Source: an uncultured Acetatifactor sp.
GTDB lineage: Bacteria > Bacillota > Clostridia > Lachnospirales > Lachnospiraceae
DNA: 64,000 nucleotides
NCBI GenBank assembly: GCA_944384205.1
Contig: CALWSL010000001.1
Location: 372,001-436,000, forward strand
Reading direction: 5' to 3'
The position numbers and the translations under genes are program-made. The notes below the pieces were generated by a model. That model was given only the letters and a program-made list of their open reading frames with translations. It had not been told where the DNA came from and made no database searches. Below are positions 45,958-56,246 of the stretch, piece after piece. Position 1 is the stretch's first letter; the number at the start of each line of letters is the position of its first letter.

Positions 45958-46910
45958 TTTCTTATTAATTTAAGGTCTCTACACAGCCATTTATATATAC
46001 CTGGGAAAACTCCAATAAGAATCAGTTGAATTCTTTTTTTTATCGAAATATTTCGTTCTTTAATTAAAGAAACAATATTCTCTCGAGTTCTCTCTTTTAA
46101 GATCTTATATTCATTGTCTACATCAGCTTTTGCAGTGAATGCCTTTTGAATATAAGATAAATAATAACCAAGATAGCCAACCTTTAATCGTTCAGATGTA
46201 AGACCACAATGTATTGAATCAGTGTAAACGAATTCTATTGCATCAATTAAATCCTTATTTTTTTTATTGAAGGTAGTTCTTGTAATTGAGTTAGTTCTTT
46301 GCCTGTAATAGTACAGTTTTTCTTTGATATAAACTACCTTGTCAACTTTCTTTAAAAGCTTGTAAGTGGTAACTATATCTTCAAACAATTTTCCTTCTGG
46401 GTAGCATATATTTTCAAATAAACTACGTTTATAAATTTTATTCCATGCAAAACATTGAAATCCGTAGTCATCAAATAATGTAGATATTGCATCCTCCCGG
46501 CTTAAAACCTCAATTTCAGAATCGCTATCATTATTAAATCCTGATGAAGTATAATCACAGCAAGCAATCTCGGTATTCGATGACATAACAGCGTTATACA
46601 ATTTTTCAATCATTTTTTTATTTAGACAGTCATCGCTATCCACAAACACTATAAAATTACCTCTCGCGACATTAAGACCAACATTTCTCGCACTTGACAA
46701 ACCGCCATTTTTTTTATGAATAACTCTAATTCTTCTGTCTTGATCGGCAAATATATCACATATTTCTCCGGATTTGTCTGTAGAACCGTCGTCGACTAAA
46801 ATTATTTCAATATTATTGTAACTTTGATTGATAATCGATACTAAACAATCATCAAGAAACTGTGCCACATTATATACTGGCACGATAACAGATATCAAAC
46901 TTACCTTCAT
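45954..46910 (-). CDS. Family 2 glycosyltransferase
   Basis: About 318 residues from the ATG at 46910 (AAGGAG site); an earlier in-frame ATG at 46973 overlaps the acyltransferase stop. The GT-A core opens VSLISVIVPVYNVAQFL with IEIILVDDGSTDKSGEI, followed by VIHKKNGGLSSARNVG and the DxD-like FVDSDD. It is a cytoplasmic, membrane-associated transferase of the capsule assembly pathway. The donor and linkage cannot be predicted from the sequence by eye. Confidence 0.9.
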   Translation of the reverse strand: MKVSLISVIVPVYNVAQFLDDCLVSIINQSYNNIEIILVDDGSTDKSGEICDIFADQDRRIRVIHKKNGGLSSARNVGLNVARGNFIVFVDSDDCLNKKMIEKLYNAVMSSNTEIACCDYTSSGFNNDSDSEIEVLSREDAISTLFDDYGFQCFAWNKIYKRSLFENICYPEGKLFEDIVTTYKLLKKVDKVVYIKEKLYYYRQRTNSITRTTFNKKNKDLIDAIEFVYTDSIHCGLTSERLKVGYLGYYLSYIQKAFTAKADVDNEYKILKERTRENIVSLIKERNISIKKRIQLILIGVFPGIYKWLCRDLKLIRK

Positions 46911-46960
46911 TCTATGGCAGTCTCCTTGTTCTTCCGTCATTTGTTTATTTTTTTTCTCAA

Positions 46961-47983
46961 TTATTGAAACCATACTTCACCTAAAGCAATGTATCTTACT
47001 AATTTTATCTTTCTCAGCAAATATTTTGAAACAACTAAAGTCACAACTGTTCCCAGTAAAAACATTATTAACACTGTAAACGCATAAGGGCATTCCATTT
47101 TTCTGTACATTAGATATCTTATTGGTCGTTGAACAAAATAGCTTATCAAATATAGATCATAGCTATATTTCCCTAGCATATCTAAACTCTTTCTTACAAT
47201 TCCTTTATTTCTAACTAGTAAATATGAAACCAACATCACAAAGTAAATCGCTAAACAACATGTTACAAAATACTCTGTCTTTACCACTGATGTGAAAACT
47301 ATAAACATGGCTAACGCCAAAACTCCAAATATTAGGTATGTAGTATGACTAAATCTTGTTTTTATGCTCTCATATTTATTCGCTATAACAACCCCAAATG
47401 CATAGTAAGTTGTAAATTTTAGGAAATTATCTATAATACTATCCGGAAAAATATAAGAAAACAGCAAAAATATGAGTCCGACACAAATATATATCCAGCA
47501 CTTTGTGTTCGTCATTGCATTTTTTTTTGCTAATAATTTACCTGTGCAAAAATAAAGAATGGAAATAATAAGTAAAGTCCATAAAAACCACATCGTGACA
47601 TTAGGGCTAACACCTATCAAAATCTTCCACGCATCCCCAGGTGAAAAGGGAGTTGTTGAGTACTTAGCCCCAAAAGTTTTTATTAATAAGCCAATTAATG
47701 AATAAAAAATATAAGGTACTCGCAAATGCCACATTTTCTTTTTTAATACATTAACAAGAATATACTCTCCTCGAATAAGTTTTCTCGAAGATACAAAACC
47801 TGCAAAGAAGAAAAATAATCCCATGTGGAAACTATAGACCAAATCTACTAAATAATGAGCTAACGAATTTGTTATCTCCTGCCCTAGATCCGGAAATGAA
47901 TGACCAAATATCACGCACAGCACTGCAATTCCACGGGCAATATTTATTTCAGGGTAGTACCCATCTCTTATATTTTTATTCAT
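46961..47983 (-). CDS. Acyltransferase 3 family membrane protein
   Basis: 340 residues with about ten hydrophobic segments. The N-terminal motif YYPEINIARGIAVLCVIFGHSFPD contains the arginine and catalytic histidine of the family, and the region FHMGLFFFFAGFVSSRKL carries the usual FFFxxG-like stretch. These proteins O-acylate extracytoplasmic sugars or surface polymers, so this one probably decorates the capsule repeat unit. Confidence 0.88.
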   Translation of the reverse strand: MNKNIRDGYYPEINIARGIAVLCVIFGHSFPDLGQEITNSLAHYLVDLVYSFHMGLFFFFAGFVSSRKLIRGEYILVNVLKKKMWHLRVPYIFYSLIGLLIKTFGAKYSTTPFSPGDAWKILIGVSPNVTMWFLWTLLIISILYFCTGKLLAKKNAMTNTKCWIYICVGLIFLLFSYIFPDSIIDNFLKFTTYYAFGVVIANKYESIKTRFSHTTYLIFGVLALAMFIVFTSVVKTEYFVTCCLAIYFVMLVSYLLVRNKGIVRKSLDMLGKYSYDLYLISYFVQRPIRYLMYRKMECPYAFTVLIMFLLGTVVTLVVSKYLLRKIKLVRYIALGEVWFQ

Positions 47984-48106
47984 TTTCTAGCCTCTCAATC
48001 TTCCTATGTCTCCTAATCTCTTAGCTAATCCAATCCTAGTAATCAATAAGTTATACGCTGTGACAGCACTACAAAATATCAATCTTAATTTTATGGACAA
48101 GTATTA

Positions 48107-49453
48107 TTACATAATTTGTTTATATATTTTTTTATGTAACCAATCTGTTCGATATATAATGATTTTACCTCTTCTAAATTTCACATTTGCAAAGAATTTC
48201 TTAATTATAAACAGACTTATTAGTATATAAACAAATGCTACAGAAACTACCATTTCAAAGTATTTGTTAGAAAAGAAACTAAAGAAAATTGAAAAAGCAC
48301 AGTATGCATATATAATAATTCCATAATTGATACCTGCTATGTTTTTATACCTTTGCAAGCGTTCATACATCCACTCTGAAACTGCTCCAATAGCAAATAA
48401 AATTACACTTGTTCCGATAAAACCGAAATCTTGACAGATCGGCATTAAAATGGTATAAACATTTCCTAAACCAGTCTTGCCAATCCATCGATATTCATAT
48501 AGACTAATTACATTATATTTTAGATTTCCTGTTGACTCATAAAGCTTCAGGTATGTCTGCCTCAAAGTCTGTCCACCAAACACCTGAGATGGAGCATGCT
48601 TTTCTGACAAATAAAGTTCAAGATTTTTTAATGGCGAGCCTACATATGTCGATAATGTCTCTACAAATGTAAATTCATTACTCGATCTTCCAGTTGCCAT
48701 TGTAGTGATCTGGAAAAGTATAATTATTATCCCTGCAAAGAAGATTATCTTAGGCAAATTTGATAAATTAAAATTACTTTTCCACCCTGTACTCGCCCCA
48801 TGAAGAAGATAAAACATAACTACCCCACTTATAATAAACAAGAAAAATGTATTTCTAATTCCCTGGAGTAAAGAAATCATCATCCCGAAAACTATAATTA
48901 AATATAACACAAAATGATTCTTTTTTTTACACACTTTATTATTGATTGCAATATATCCAGCAAGAAGAACACCAGAGATATTAAAATATTGCATTACCTT
49001 TAAATAACTGGGTACATATACCAAACGATTATATTTATTTGCATTGTAATACTGACCAATTGCAGTCAAAAGATTTCTGCTAGAAACATTTCTTAGGACA
49101 ACATATATCGTTATAATTGCAATGAACACTTCTAACAATAAATACAAATATAACTTATACTTTGATATTTTTATAGCATATAACTGTGCAGGCTTTATTA
49201 CAGGATGGTCTAATGCATACACTATCTTTACTACAAGGCATCCTAAGCTGAATGATATTGTTCCGATGGAAACCAGCACAAGCAATGCAGGATTTTGAAA
49301 GCCTCCCCATTTATCCTGGAAAATCCACGCCCATAATGCTGATAACCAGAATCCCACTGTAAACAATATAGCTGGACTGCAAAAATTTCCTCTAAAGATA
49401 ACAATATCTAATATTAAAATCAAGGAAAGTATTAAAAACAAATAAAATATCAC
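48107..49453 (-). CDS. wzy: Probable O-antigen/capsule polymerase (Wzy type)
   Basis: 448 residues with about 11-12 membrane helices and a long central loop (about 250-330) that is hydrophilic, as in Wzy polymerases. There is no strong sequence motif for the family, so the call rests on topology and location between the flippase/glycosyltransferase genes and the HAD gene. Its ATG overlaps the previous TGA (ATGA), so translation is coupled. Confidence 0.7.
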   Translation of the reverse strand: MIFYLFLILSLILILDIVIFRGNFCSPAILFTVGFWLSALWAWIFQDKWGGFQNPALLVLVSIGTISFSLGCLVVKIVYALDHPVIKPAQLYAIKISKYKLYLYLLLEVFIAIITIYVVLRNVSSRNLLTAIGQYYNANKYNRLVYVPSYLKVMQYFNISGVLLAGYIAINNKVCKKKNHFVLYLIIVFGMMISLLQGIRNTFFLFIISGVVMFYLLHGASTGWKSNFNLSNLPKIIFFAGIIIILFQITTMATGRSSNEFTFVETLSTYVGSPLKNLELYLSEKHAPSQVFGGQTLRQTYLKLYESTGNLKYNVISLYEYRWIGKTGLGNVYTILMPICQDFGFIGTSVILFAIGAVSEWMYERLQRYKNIAGINYGIIIYAYCAFSIFFSFFSNKYFEMVVSVAFVYILISLFIIKKFFANVKFRRGKIIIYRTDWLHKKIYKQIM

Positions 49454-51402
49454 TGGTTTGCCTTTCTTCTTAAAGTTTCAAATATTTTACTGTACGGAAG
49501 TTTAATCCTAAATAAAGCCTTCATAAACCCTATTTTCCACTGACAATCATATATATCCCTTTTCAACTCTTTTACATGAAAGATATAATGTACAAAACTT
49601 TGTGGGTTAGCCAAATAAACCTCATCTCCACAATTGAAAAATCTCATCTTTCCAAACTGTTTAATGTTAATCATTTCAGGTTCATTTCCAACTCTATGCA
49701 TATGATCATACATCATACTGAAGTCATTGCTTAAAATACGGGATAAGATTGAGGGGTTATAATCAGATGCGAATTGAAATGCCCCTTCCTGTACCCTGGC
49801 TATCATTTTTGCTTCTAACATCAGCTCACCATCTGGCATTCGGTATTCGTATGGATATCTCTCGGCAACAATTCCATCCTCTGTTTGAATATATCTTTTT
49901 ACGGAACCGTCTTGCTCTAAAAACATGGATTCAATTAAACCAATATATGCACTCTCCAATTCTTCATCTTGCCGATTAAAACAGTCAAAGGCATATCCCT
50001 TTGCCTTTCCTTCTTGCCCCCTCAAGATTATTTTGGACTTATTTGTCATTCCTACATAGTACCCGTAGATATCATTGTCAATATGTATATCATTCAATGT
50101 ATCTGTTAGAGCCTTTTGCATCGAACCCGCCCACCCAATATCAACTATGGCAGTTTTCTTTGAAAAATCAAATTGTTGAAGATAGGACACAAGATTATTA
50201 TATTCATCAGTTGCGTTTCTTCTTAATGCCTCATGAATTTCCTCATACAATTTTCTTACTCTTTCATCATGTACTAAATTATCTCTCTTAATCTGCAAAG
50301 TAAAATCAATATTGTTTTTTTCTATCTGTTGTCTATAATTATTGGCATCCAATCCAAGACTATCAAATATTTGTATTATATTCGTCATATTGGGAACCGA
50401 AAGACTACTCATCACTTTTTCAAATTCACTATTTTTTGCTAAGCGAGGTACCCTTAAGCTTCTTCTCGATACTTCTATGTATAAAGATGGGATATCCTTA
50501 TCATATCCAAGTGAATCATATAACTTTTTCATCACAAATCCGTCTCGAGCTAAAAACAAAACTTGCTTGATTCCTTCTTTTTGAGCTTCGGTATAAATCC
50601 ATTTCACAAAACCATACAGAAGCGGTCCAAAAACTTCGTATCCAAATTGACTATATGTGTCACCGATATCAACATGATTGTTCAGGAAAGCATCAAGCAC
50701 TTTACTATCGAACTTACCATCTTTAGGAGTATAATTTCTCTGTAACCTTCTATTATATGTAGCAATTTTGTAACTTGGAATCCTCCCCGCTTTCGCCTTC
50801 AAATAATCCGCCTTAAATGAATTCCCAATATGCATGATCTTATTTGGTTTGACTTGCAAATCATTACATACATATTTAAATAATGAACCGTCTGCCTTAG
50901 TCATCCCATGTTCGTTTGATATGTACAATTTTTTAAATCCAGAAATACCGTTCTTTTCCAACAACTGTTCAATAACATTTCTTGATAAATACATATCCGA
51001 AATTAAAATGATCTTCGAATGTTTCAAAGCATAGTAAAATATACTTTGAATTTCTTTATTTATAGAACTCAACTCAATTTCAGTATTAATCTCGTTTCTC
51101 TTGAGAATATCCGTTCTATTTCCACCGTAACAAGCATAAATATCATCAAGCGTAATTTCTTTACTGTCACTTTTGGCTCTAGCTAATACTTCAGCCTTTT
51201 TTCTTTTTTCGTAAAAGTTCTTTTCGTTAGTCTTTCTCTCGACAATTTTGAACACATCTGTTGGATTCGGCACATCTCTCTTTAATAATGTATCAAATAT
51301 ATCAAATGACACGTACTCAACCGAGTCAATTTTTTTATATAATTCTGACATTTCACAGGATGACCAGTTATCCATTTTTTCACGTAATAACTTCTTAATC
51401 AT
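49450..51402 (-). CDS. Large HAD-superfamily hydrolase-like protein (COG5610 type)
   Basis: 650 residues. The N-terminal third is a HAD phosphatase domain: EYVSFDIFDTLLKRDV gives the DxxD-type nucleophile pair, IILISDMYLSRNVIEQLL the motif II region, and IMHIGNSFKADYLKAK the motif IV region, in which the usual GD is GN. The remaining ~420 residues have their own motif LFLARDGFVMKKLYDSLGYD and TAIVDIGWAGSMQKAL, typical of COG5610 proteins in polysaccharide loci. Function is unknown; a phosphatase or phosphotransferase acting on capsule intermediates is inferred. It overlaps the wzy start by 4 bases. Confidence 0.78.
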   Translation of the reverse strand: MIKKLLREKMDNWSSCEMSELYKKIDSVEYVSFDIFDTLLKRDVPNPTDVFKIVERKTNEKNFYEKRKKAEVLARAKSDSKEITLDDIYACYGGNRTDILKRNEINTEIELSSINKEIQSIFYYALKHSKIILISDMYLSRNVIEQLLEKNGISGFKKLYISNEHGMTKADGSLFKYVCNDLQVKPNKIMHIGNSFKADYLKAKAGRIPSYKIATYNRRLQRNYTPKDGKFDSKVLDAFLNNHVDIGDTYSQFGYEVFGPLLYGFVKWIYTEAQKEGIKQVLFLARDGFVMKKLYDSLGYDKDIPSLYIEVSRRSLRVPRLAKNSEFEKVMSSLSVPNMTNIIQIFDSLGLDANNYRQQIEKNNIDFTLQIKRDNLVHDERVRKLYEEIHEALRRNATDEYNNLVSYLQQFDFSKKTAIVDIGWAGSMQKALTDTLNDIHIDNDIYGYYVGMTNKSKIILRGQEGKAKGYAFDCFNRQDEELESAYIGLIESMFLEQDGSVKRYIQTEDGIVAERYPYEYRMPDGELMLEAKMIARVQEGAFQFASDYNPSILSRILSNDFSMMYDHMHRVGNEPEMINIKQFGKMRFFNCGDEVYLANPQSFVHYIFHVKELKRDIYDCQWKIGFMKALFRIKLPYSKIFETLRRKANQ

Positions 51403-51414
51403 TATAATCCTCTG

Positions 51415-52476
51415 TTATACTTTTAAAGCTTTATTAACTGAAACAGATTTTAACTTATAGAATAAAGATGCCATGTTCTCTTTTACAAATCCAATAAACT
51501 TCCCCACCACGAGGCAACCTTTCACATTTCTATTTTTCATCGGAATTGATGCTATTCTAAGTAATTTGGAATTTATTTGGCCCATACTGAATGCCTTTAC
51601 ACTAAGTGAATCATTTACAACTTCATAGATTCGTTCCTTTATATCATCACGACCGCTAATCGCGATCTCCTGTACGCACTGAACCAAACGAGATGCATAG
51701 TACCCATAAATTACCGAAAGGACGTCCTTATCTGTTGTTCCCCAATGCTGATAAACCTTAAGAATATGTTCAAACTGTTCTTTTCGTTTCTCAAACAACA
51801 TTCCATCAAAAACAGTTGTTGTTTCTGATCCAGCTCTTGATCTGAAAAAGTGATAACCAGCTGATGAACTGATTGCAACCCTTTCAATATCCATAATAAC
51901 CTCCATATTAAAATGTAAATCATCCCATTTTAGGTTTGGAAATTCCAATGCATGCTCACGGACATAATCAGCTCGATATAACTTATTCCACGGCACAGCC
52001 ATCATCATATTATCAAAATAATTGTGAATGTTATTACGGACAAGCTGCTGATTAAAATAATTCTTTTCAGATTCGAATACTTTATAAGATTGTCTGGAAT
52101 TGTTTTCATAGTATTCCATTGTATATCCCGTTACAACAAGCTGTGCATTAGTTTTCACAGCTAAATCATACATCTCCTGAAGATAATTTTCTTCAAGCCA
52201 ATCATCTGAGTCTGGGAAATAAAAGAAGTCACCAGATGCCTCTTTTATTCCAATGTTTCTTGCACTTGGCGCACCACCATTCTCCTTATGAATTACACGC
52301 ACCCGATTATCCTTTTTTGCATACTCATCAGCAATTTTGCCACATGAATCTGGTGAACCATCATCGACAATAAAAAGTTCAAAATCCGAAAATGTCTGAT
52401 TTAAAATACTATTAATACACTTCTCAAGGTATTTCTCAACTTTATATACAGGCGTAATTACTGAAATTTTACACAT
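51415..52476 (-). CDS. Family 2 glycosyltransferase (second)
   Basis: About 353 residues from the ATG at 52476 (AAGGA site). The GT-A core reads KISVITPVYKVEKYL, FELFIVDDGSPDSCGK, VIHKENGGAPSARNIG and FPDSDDWLEE. A C-terminal region of about 120 residues has hydrophobic helices (YGYYASRLVQCVQEI). It is the first gene of the variable block after the 300-base gap, and likely adds one of the first sugars after the initiating transferase. Confidence 0.9.
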   Translation of the reverse strand: MCKISVITPVYKVEKYLEKCINSILNQTFSDFELFIVDDGSPDSCGKIADEYAKKDNRVRVIHKENGGAPSARNIGIKEASGDFFYFPDSDDWLEENYLQEMYDLAVKTNAQLVVTGYTMEYYENNSRQSYKVFESEKNYFNQQLVRNNIHNYFDNMMMAVPWNKLYRADYVREHALEFPNLKWDDLHFNMEVIMDIERVAISSSAGYHFFRSRAGSETTTVFDGMLFEKRKEQFEHILKVYQHWGTTDKDVLSVIYGYYASRLVQCVQEIAISGRDDIKERIYEVVNDSLSVKAFSMGQINSKLLRIASIPMKNRNVKGCLVVGKFIGFVKENMASLFYKLKSVSVNKALKV

Positions 52477-52503
52477 ATTCTTTTCCTTCTCAATATACTT
52501 CAT

Positions 52504-52806
52504 TATTTATATTTACTCAGATCTTATATCCCATATAGAATTTCATGTTCGATAATTTAAATTCTCAATGTTTTACAATATATAATTCACTACACCAAGG
52601 TCTTAGACATTAGACTTGTTGAGATTCTATGTCCCATAGCGAACCAATTTGTATCTCAAGGCACTATCCAACCGCTTCTACCCAAAAGCATCTTTTCCAA
52701 CCCATTTTCATGTATTTTCCGGTCACCATACCGTTTTCCCACCCCACTAGAACTTCCACCCAACCATTCATTCTCCGCTCTTTCTTATCATATTGCTCAG
52801 CAATAC
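52504..52806. other. 300-base gap between initiating transferase and variable capsule genes
   Basis: I see no recognised gene. On the minus strand a 35-codon, Trp-rich frame (52664-52771) starts ATG with GGAG 1-2 bases away and reads MNGWVEVLVGWENGM; spacing is poor, so translation is doubtful. No T-run terminator stands out. The gap marks the change from conserved cassette genes to the AT-richer variable block. Confidence 0.3.
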
Positions 52807-54228
52807 TCACATCGCTCCCACACTTCCCACCACAATCATTATGGTTTTCAGCAATATCTTGATATCCAGTCCAACATTCCAATCCTCTATGTACGCAGAA
52901 TCCAGCTTTACAACATCCTCAAAATCCGTGATTCCGCTTCTGCCGCTTACCTGCCACATACCGGTGATACCGGGTTTGATAGCCAGACGGACACGATGAT
53001 GAAGAGCATATTTTTCCCACTCGTCCACAGTAGGAGGGCGGGTACCCACAAGAGACATGTCTCCCTTTAATACATTGTAGAACTGGGGAAATTCGTCAAT
53101 GCTGTACTTGCGGATGAAATGCCCAATTCCCTTGATGATACGCGGGTCATTCTTCATTTTGAACATCATTCCATCTTCTATCTGGTTTTTTTCCATCAGT
53201 TCTTTTTTGCGCTCCTCCGCATCCAGATACATGCTTCGGAATTTATACATCTTAAATTTTTTCCCGTTTCTTCCTACCCGAATCTGGCTGAAAAAAATAG
53301 GACCGGGAGACTTCATATAAATGGCAGGCGCCACAAACAAAAATAAAACTCCTGTCAGCAGACATCCCAGGATACCTCCCAAAATATCCAGTGTTCTCTT
53401 ATAAAATAGCTGTTTGGAAGATACCATATTCACACTGGTAGTCAGCACCGTATAATTTCCCAGACGCTCTATCCTCTGCCGTCTGCCCTCTGAATTATTC
53501 AGCTCCATCAGGCATCTGTGTACGGTTACTCCCATTGTGCTGCATGCACGTATAATTTGAAGAGCCGCATCCTCCGGTACAGCATTCAGCAATACTTCAT
53601 CCACCCATTCTCTGCATACATACTCTACCATAGTATTTCTATCCGCTACGACTGTAATACCGCCGACGCTGTCACCAATCATACTCTGATCCACAATCAC
53701 AAGTCCGCTCAGGCGGAATCCATAATAATTTTTTCTGGATAAAATATTACAAACCGTCTCTTCCGCATGTTCTTTATCTGTAAATACCAACAGAGAACGC
53801 TGGCTCATAAGGATTGTCGGTCCCTTTAAAAGATGCTTTTTCCAAAGCAGTCTGACCGGATAACCAAGCAACAGATAAAATACTCCTGTCAGCAGCAGCG
53901 TCATACGGGAATAAAGTTCCCCCTCCTGCGTTAAAAACAGGTAAAAGACTGAAAATAACGTTACAAAAAGCGCCTGCTTAACGGTTGCGGCAAATTCTTT
54001 ATAATACCCTCTTTTTAAAACATTTTTAAAATTTTCACCTAAAAAAACAACTATAATCTGTATCAGAATCAGCACAATGGCTTCTTTGCGGTAAAGCGAC
54101 TGCGCATATGGGTTATTCACGCCATGGCGCGCCATATAAGCCGCCAGAAAAGCCAGTTGCAGACATATCAAATCCAACAATATGAAATCCCAGTGCTTTA
54201 GCCATCCTTTCGCTGATTTTCTGTACAT
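52807..54228 (-). CDS. Initiating polyprenyl-phosphate sugar-1-phosphate transferase (WbaP/CpsE type)
   Basis: About 473 residues from the ATG at 54228 (AGGAG 7 bases upstream). Four N-terminal membrane helices (ILLDLICLQLAFLAAYMA...), a CoA-binding-like middle domain and a C-terminal bacterial sugar transferase domain are visible. The domain's signatures are FFSQIRVGRNGKKFKMYKFRSMYLDAEE, then RKYSIDEFPQFYNVLKGDMSLVGTRPP and KPGITGMWQVSGRS. It starts the capsule repeat unit by transferring a hexose-1-phosphate to undecaprenyl phosphate. Confidence 0.92.
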   Translation of the reverse strand: MYRKSAKGWLKHWDFILLDLICLQLAFLAAYMARHGVNNPYAQSLYRKEAIVLILIQIIVVFLGENFKNVLKRGYYKEFAATVKQALFVTLFSVFYLFLTQEGELYSRMTLLLTGVFYLLLGYPVRLLWKKHLLKGPTILMSQRSLLVFTDKEHAEETVCNILSRKNYYGFRLSGLVIVDQSMIGDSVGGITVVADRNTMVEYVCREWVDEVLLNAVPEDAALQIIRACSTMGVTVHRCLMELNNSEGRRQRIERLGNYTVLTTSVNMVSSKQLFYKRTLDILGGILGCLLTGVLFLFVAPAIYMKSPGPIFFSQIRVGRNGKKFKMYKFRSMYLDAEERKKELMEKNQIEDGMMFKMKNDPRIIKGIGHFIRKYSIDEFPQFYNVLKGDMSLVGTRPPTVDEWEKYALHHRVRLAIKPGITGMWQVSGRSGITDFEDVVKLDSAYIEDWNVGLDIKILLKTIMIVVGSVGAM

Positions 54229-54314
54229 TTCCATACTCCTTTGTAATTCTTTAAAGTCCCCCTCCCCCATAAGGGGAGGACGACAACCACATGTCAAAAC
54301 AAGTCATAGATTTT

Positions 54315-55052
54315 TTAGCGGTTATAGCGAACTTTCTTCGCACATACAGCAGCAGATGCTAAACATATAACTGCCAGAATGCCTGCTACAGGCAGCATCT
54401 CGCCGGTCTTGGGAGATTCAGCGGGGCTGTTTTCCGTTGATGCAGCAGCAGCGTTGGATGCAGAAGCAGCCTTCTGCTCTACCTCTACCAATACGATAGG
54501 GGACAGGGACTTGAAGGTTGCTGTAATCTGTCCGTCAGCAACAGTAGCATCAATGGTTTCCCATACGCCGGTTGCCTCATTCAGATGCAGAACAATATAG
54601 TTCTTTGCTGCATCTCTTACAAAACCAGGCACAGAGATAGTCAGGGTAACTCCCTCTGCAGGAATGGTTCCCTCAACAACAACATCTACAGCAGCTTTCA
54701 GAGTAGCAGCTACAGTTTTACCTGCCGCTGCGGAAACTGTCTTCCTGGCAAACGTATCAGCTACTGAAAAAACATTGTTCATGACAGCAACATCTACCGC
54801 CTTCGTTTCTTTCACTTTTACTGCACTGCCGGAAACAGAAACCGTTACACCGGTACTCAGTTCATCGGCTAACTTTGACAATGATTCTGTAACGCTTGCA
54901 TCAGGAGCGGTAAGATCTGCCGCCACTGTTTCAGTCGTTACAGAAGCAGAAGTATTTGCGGTACTGGGACTCTCTGCAGCAAAAACAGTCATACCAAAGG
55001 TAAGCGCCATTGCCATGCTCAGTGCCAGCACACTTGTAAGTTTCTTTTTCAT
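54315..55052 (-). CDS. Surface protein with SPKTG sortase signal
   Basis: 245 residues from the ATG at 55052, which follows GGAGG by 9 bases. A signal peptide (KKKLTSVLALSMAMALTFGMTVFA) leads a Ala/Thr/Val-rich ectodomain. The C-terminus is a sorting signal: SPKTGE, then a hydrophobic helix (MLPVAGILAVICLASAAVCA) and a basic tail KKVRYNR. The SPKTG pentapeptide is of the type recognised by clostridial class B sortases, and a class B sortase gene lies two genes upstream. The ectodomain ends in a beta-rich stretch (GVWETIDATVADGQITATFK). It is probably anchored to the cell wall. Confidence 0.8.
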   Translation of the reverse strand: MKKKLTSVLALSMAMALTFGMTVFAAESPSTANTSASVTTETVAADLTAPDASVTESLSKLADELSTGVTVSVSGSAVKVKETKAVDVAVMNNVFSVADTFARKTVSAAAGKTVAATLKAAVDVVVEGTIPAEGVTLTISVPGFVRDAAKNYIVLHLNEATGVWETIDATVADGQITATFKSLSPIVLVEVEQKAASASNAAAASTENSPAESPKTGEMLPVAGILAVICLASAAVCAKKVRYNR

Positions 55053-55118
55053 CGGTATCATCCTCCTTTCCTCATAATTACATGTGGTTATATCAAGCCT
55101 TTCAGCCTAATACCTTTT

Positions 55119-56246
55119 TTACAGTCCTATCTCTTCGTAAAAGACCTTCAGTATCAACTCGTACAATGCTTTCTCATCCGCATAAAATTCTTCAAAGCGG
55201 TCTCCTTTCACAGTCTCACCCTGCAGGCTATACATATTTCTGCCGTCAAATCGGTAATCTGTGATTTGTGTAGCCAGATAGCTGACCTCATCCACAGTAA
55301 CGTCTGTCACCATGTATTTGCTTAAAGTAGTATATAAAGTCACCGGTAAGGTGATATCTGTCTTCATCATTTCCGTTGCTTTCGCGGCATACGCCGTCAA
55401 ATACTGTTTCTGTCTTTCTAAACGCCTTCCCGCGCTGCCGACGCTTCCTGCGCCGCGATAATCTCTGTTATGTAAATATTGGTAAGCCTGTTCCCCTTTT
55501 AAAAGGACTGTATCACCTTCCCTGATATCACTGTTTATGACATCCTCAAGGGCTACTACTTCAATACCGCCCACGGCGTCATTCAGCAAAGATATGGCGC
55601 CCATATTGATGGCACAATAACCATGAATCGGCAACTGGTAGAACAGCTTTGATACCGCCTCTACGGTACGTTCACAGCTAATTTCCGCCCCATCGCCGTA
55701 GCCATGCTGTAATGCAATCTGGGCTGTAGACACGCCTCTGTAATCGCCTTCTTCGTTATATACAGCAATCTCTGTCATCGTATCCCTGGGAACACCGATA
55801 ATGGATATTTCTTTCGTATGAGGATTCAGCACCAGCAGGAAAACAGCGTCGGACTGACCACCGTCAATACCGTTTTTGACCGGCTTAACTACATCCTTCT
55901 TATCAATACCAAGAAACAAAAAGGTTAAGATATCTTCGTTATAACGATAAACAGCTCCCTGATAACGGATATCTCCTTCCTGCCATATATATGCCGGATT
56001 GTCACCCGCAGCCGTTTCCTCGTCTGCATTTTCACCACGTGCCCGTACATTCACGGAATCCTGATTGATATCCTCCGACAGTTCCGATATACTCAGATTT
56101 GGTCTGTTACTGCCGCTCCTCTTATACAATCTGTTTTTTCCGGAAATCTGCAAACCTACAAACACAGCCACCCCCGCAATTACGAGAATGACAACGGCAA
56201 GCATTATTTTCACAATAATCCTGTAAACCCTTGCATTAATCTTCAT
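55119..56246 (-). CDS. LytR-CpsA-Psr (LCP) family cell-wall polymer transferase
   Basis: 375 residues. A single N-terminal membrane helix (IVKIMLAVVILVIAGVAVFVGLQI) is followed by an LCP ectodomain: LTFLFLGIDKKDVV, SDAVFLLVLNPHTKEISIIGVPRDTMTEI and the conserved arginines around YRGAGSVGSAGRRLERQKQYLTAY. LCP enzymes attach wall polymers such as capsule to peptidoglycan, so it fits the end of this biosynthesis cassette. The start overlaps the sortase stop by 11 bases. Confidence 0.93.
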   Translation of the reverse strand: MKINARVYRIIVKIMLAVVILVIAGVAVFVGLQISGKNRLYKRSGSNRPNLSISELSEDINQDSVNVRARGENADEETAAGDNPAYIWQEGDIRYQGAVYRYNEDILTFLFLGIDKKDVVKPVKNGIDGGQSDAVFLLVLNPHTKEISIIGVPRDTMTEIAVYNEEGDYRGVSTAQIALQHGYGDGAEISCERTVEAVSKLFYQLPIHGYCAINMGAISLLNDAVGGIEVVALEDVINSDIREGDTVLLKGEQAYQYLHNRDYRGAGSVGSAGRRLERQKQYLTAYAAKATEMMKTDITLPVTLYTTLSKYMVTDVTVDEVSYLATQITDYRFDGRNMYSLQGETVKGDRFEEFYADEKALYELILKVFYEEIGL

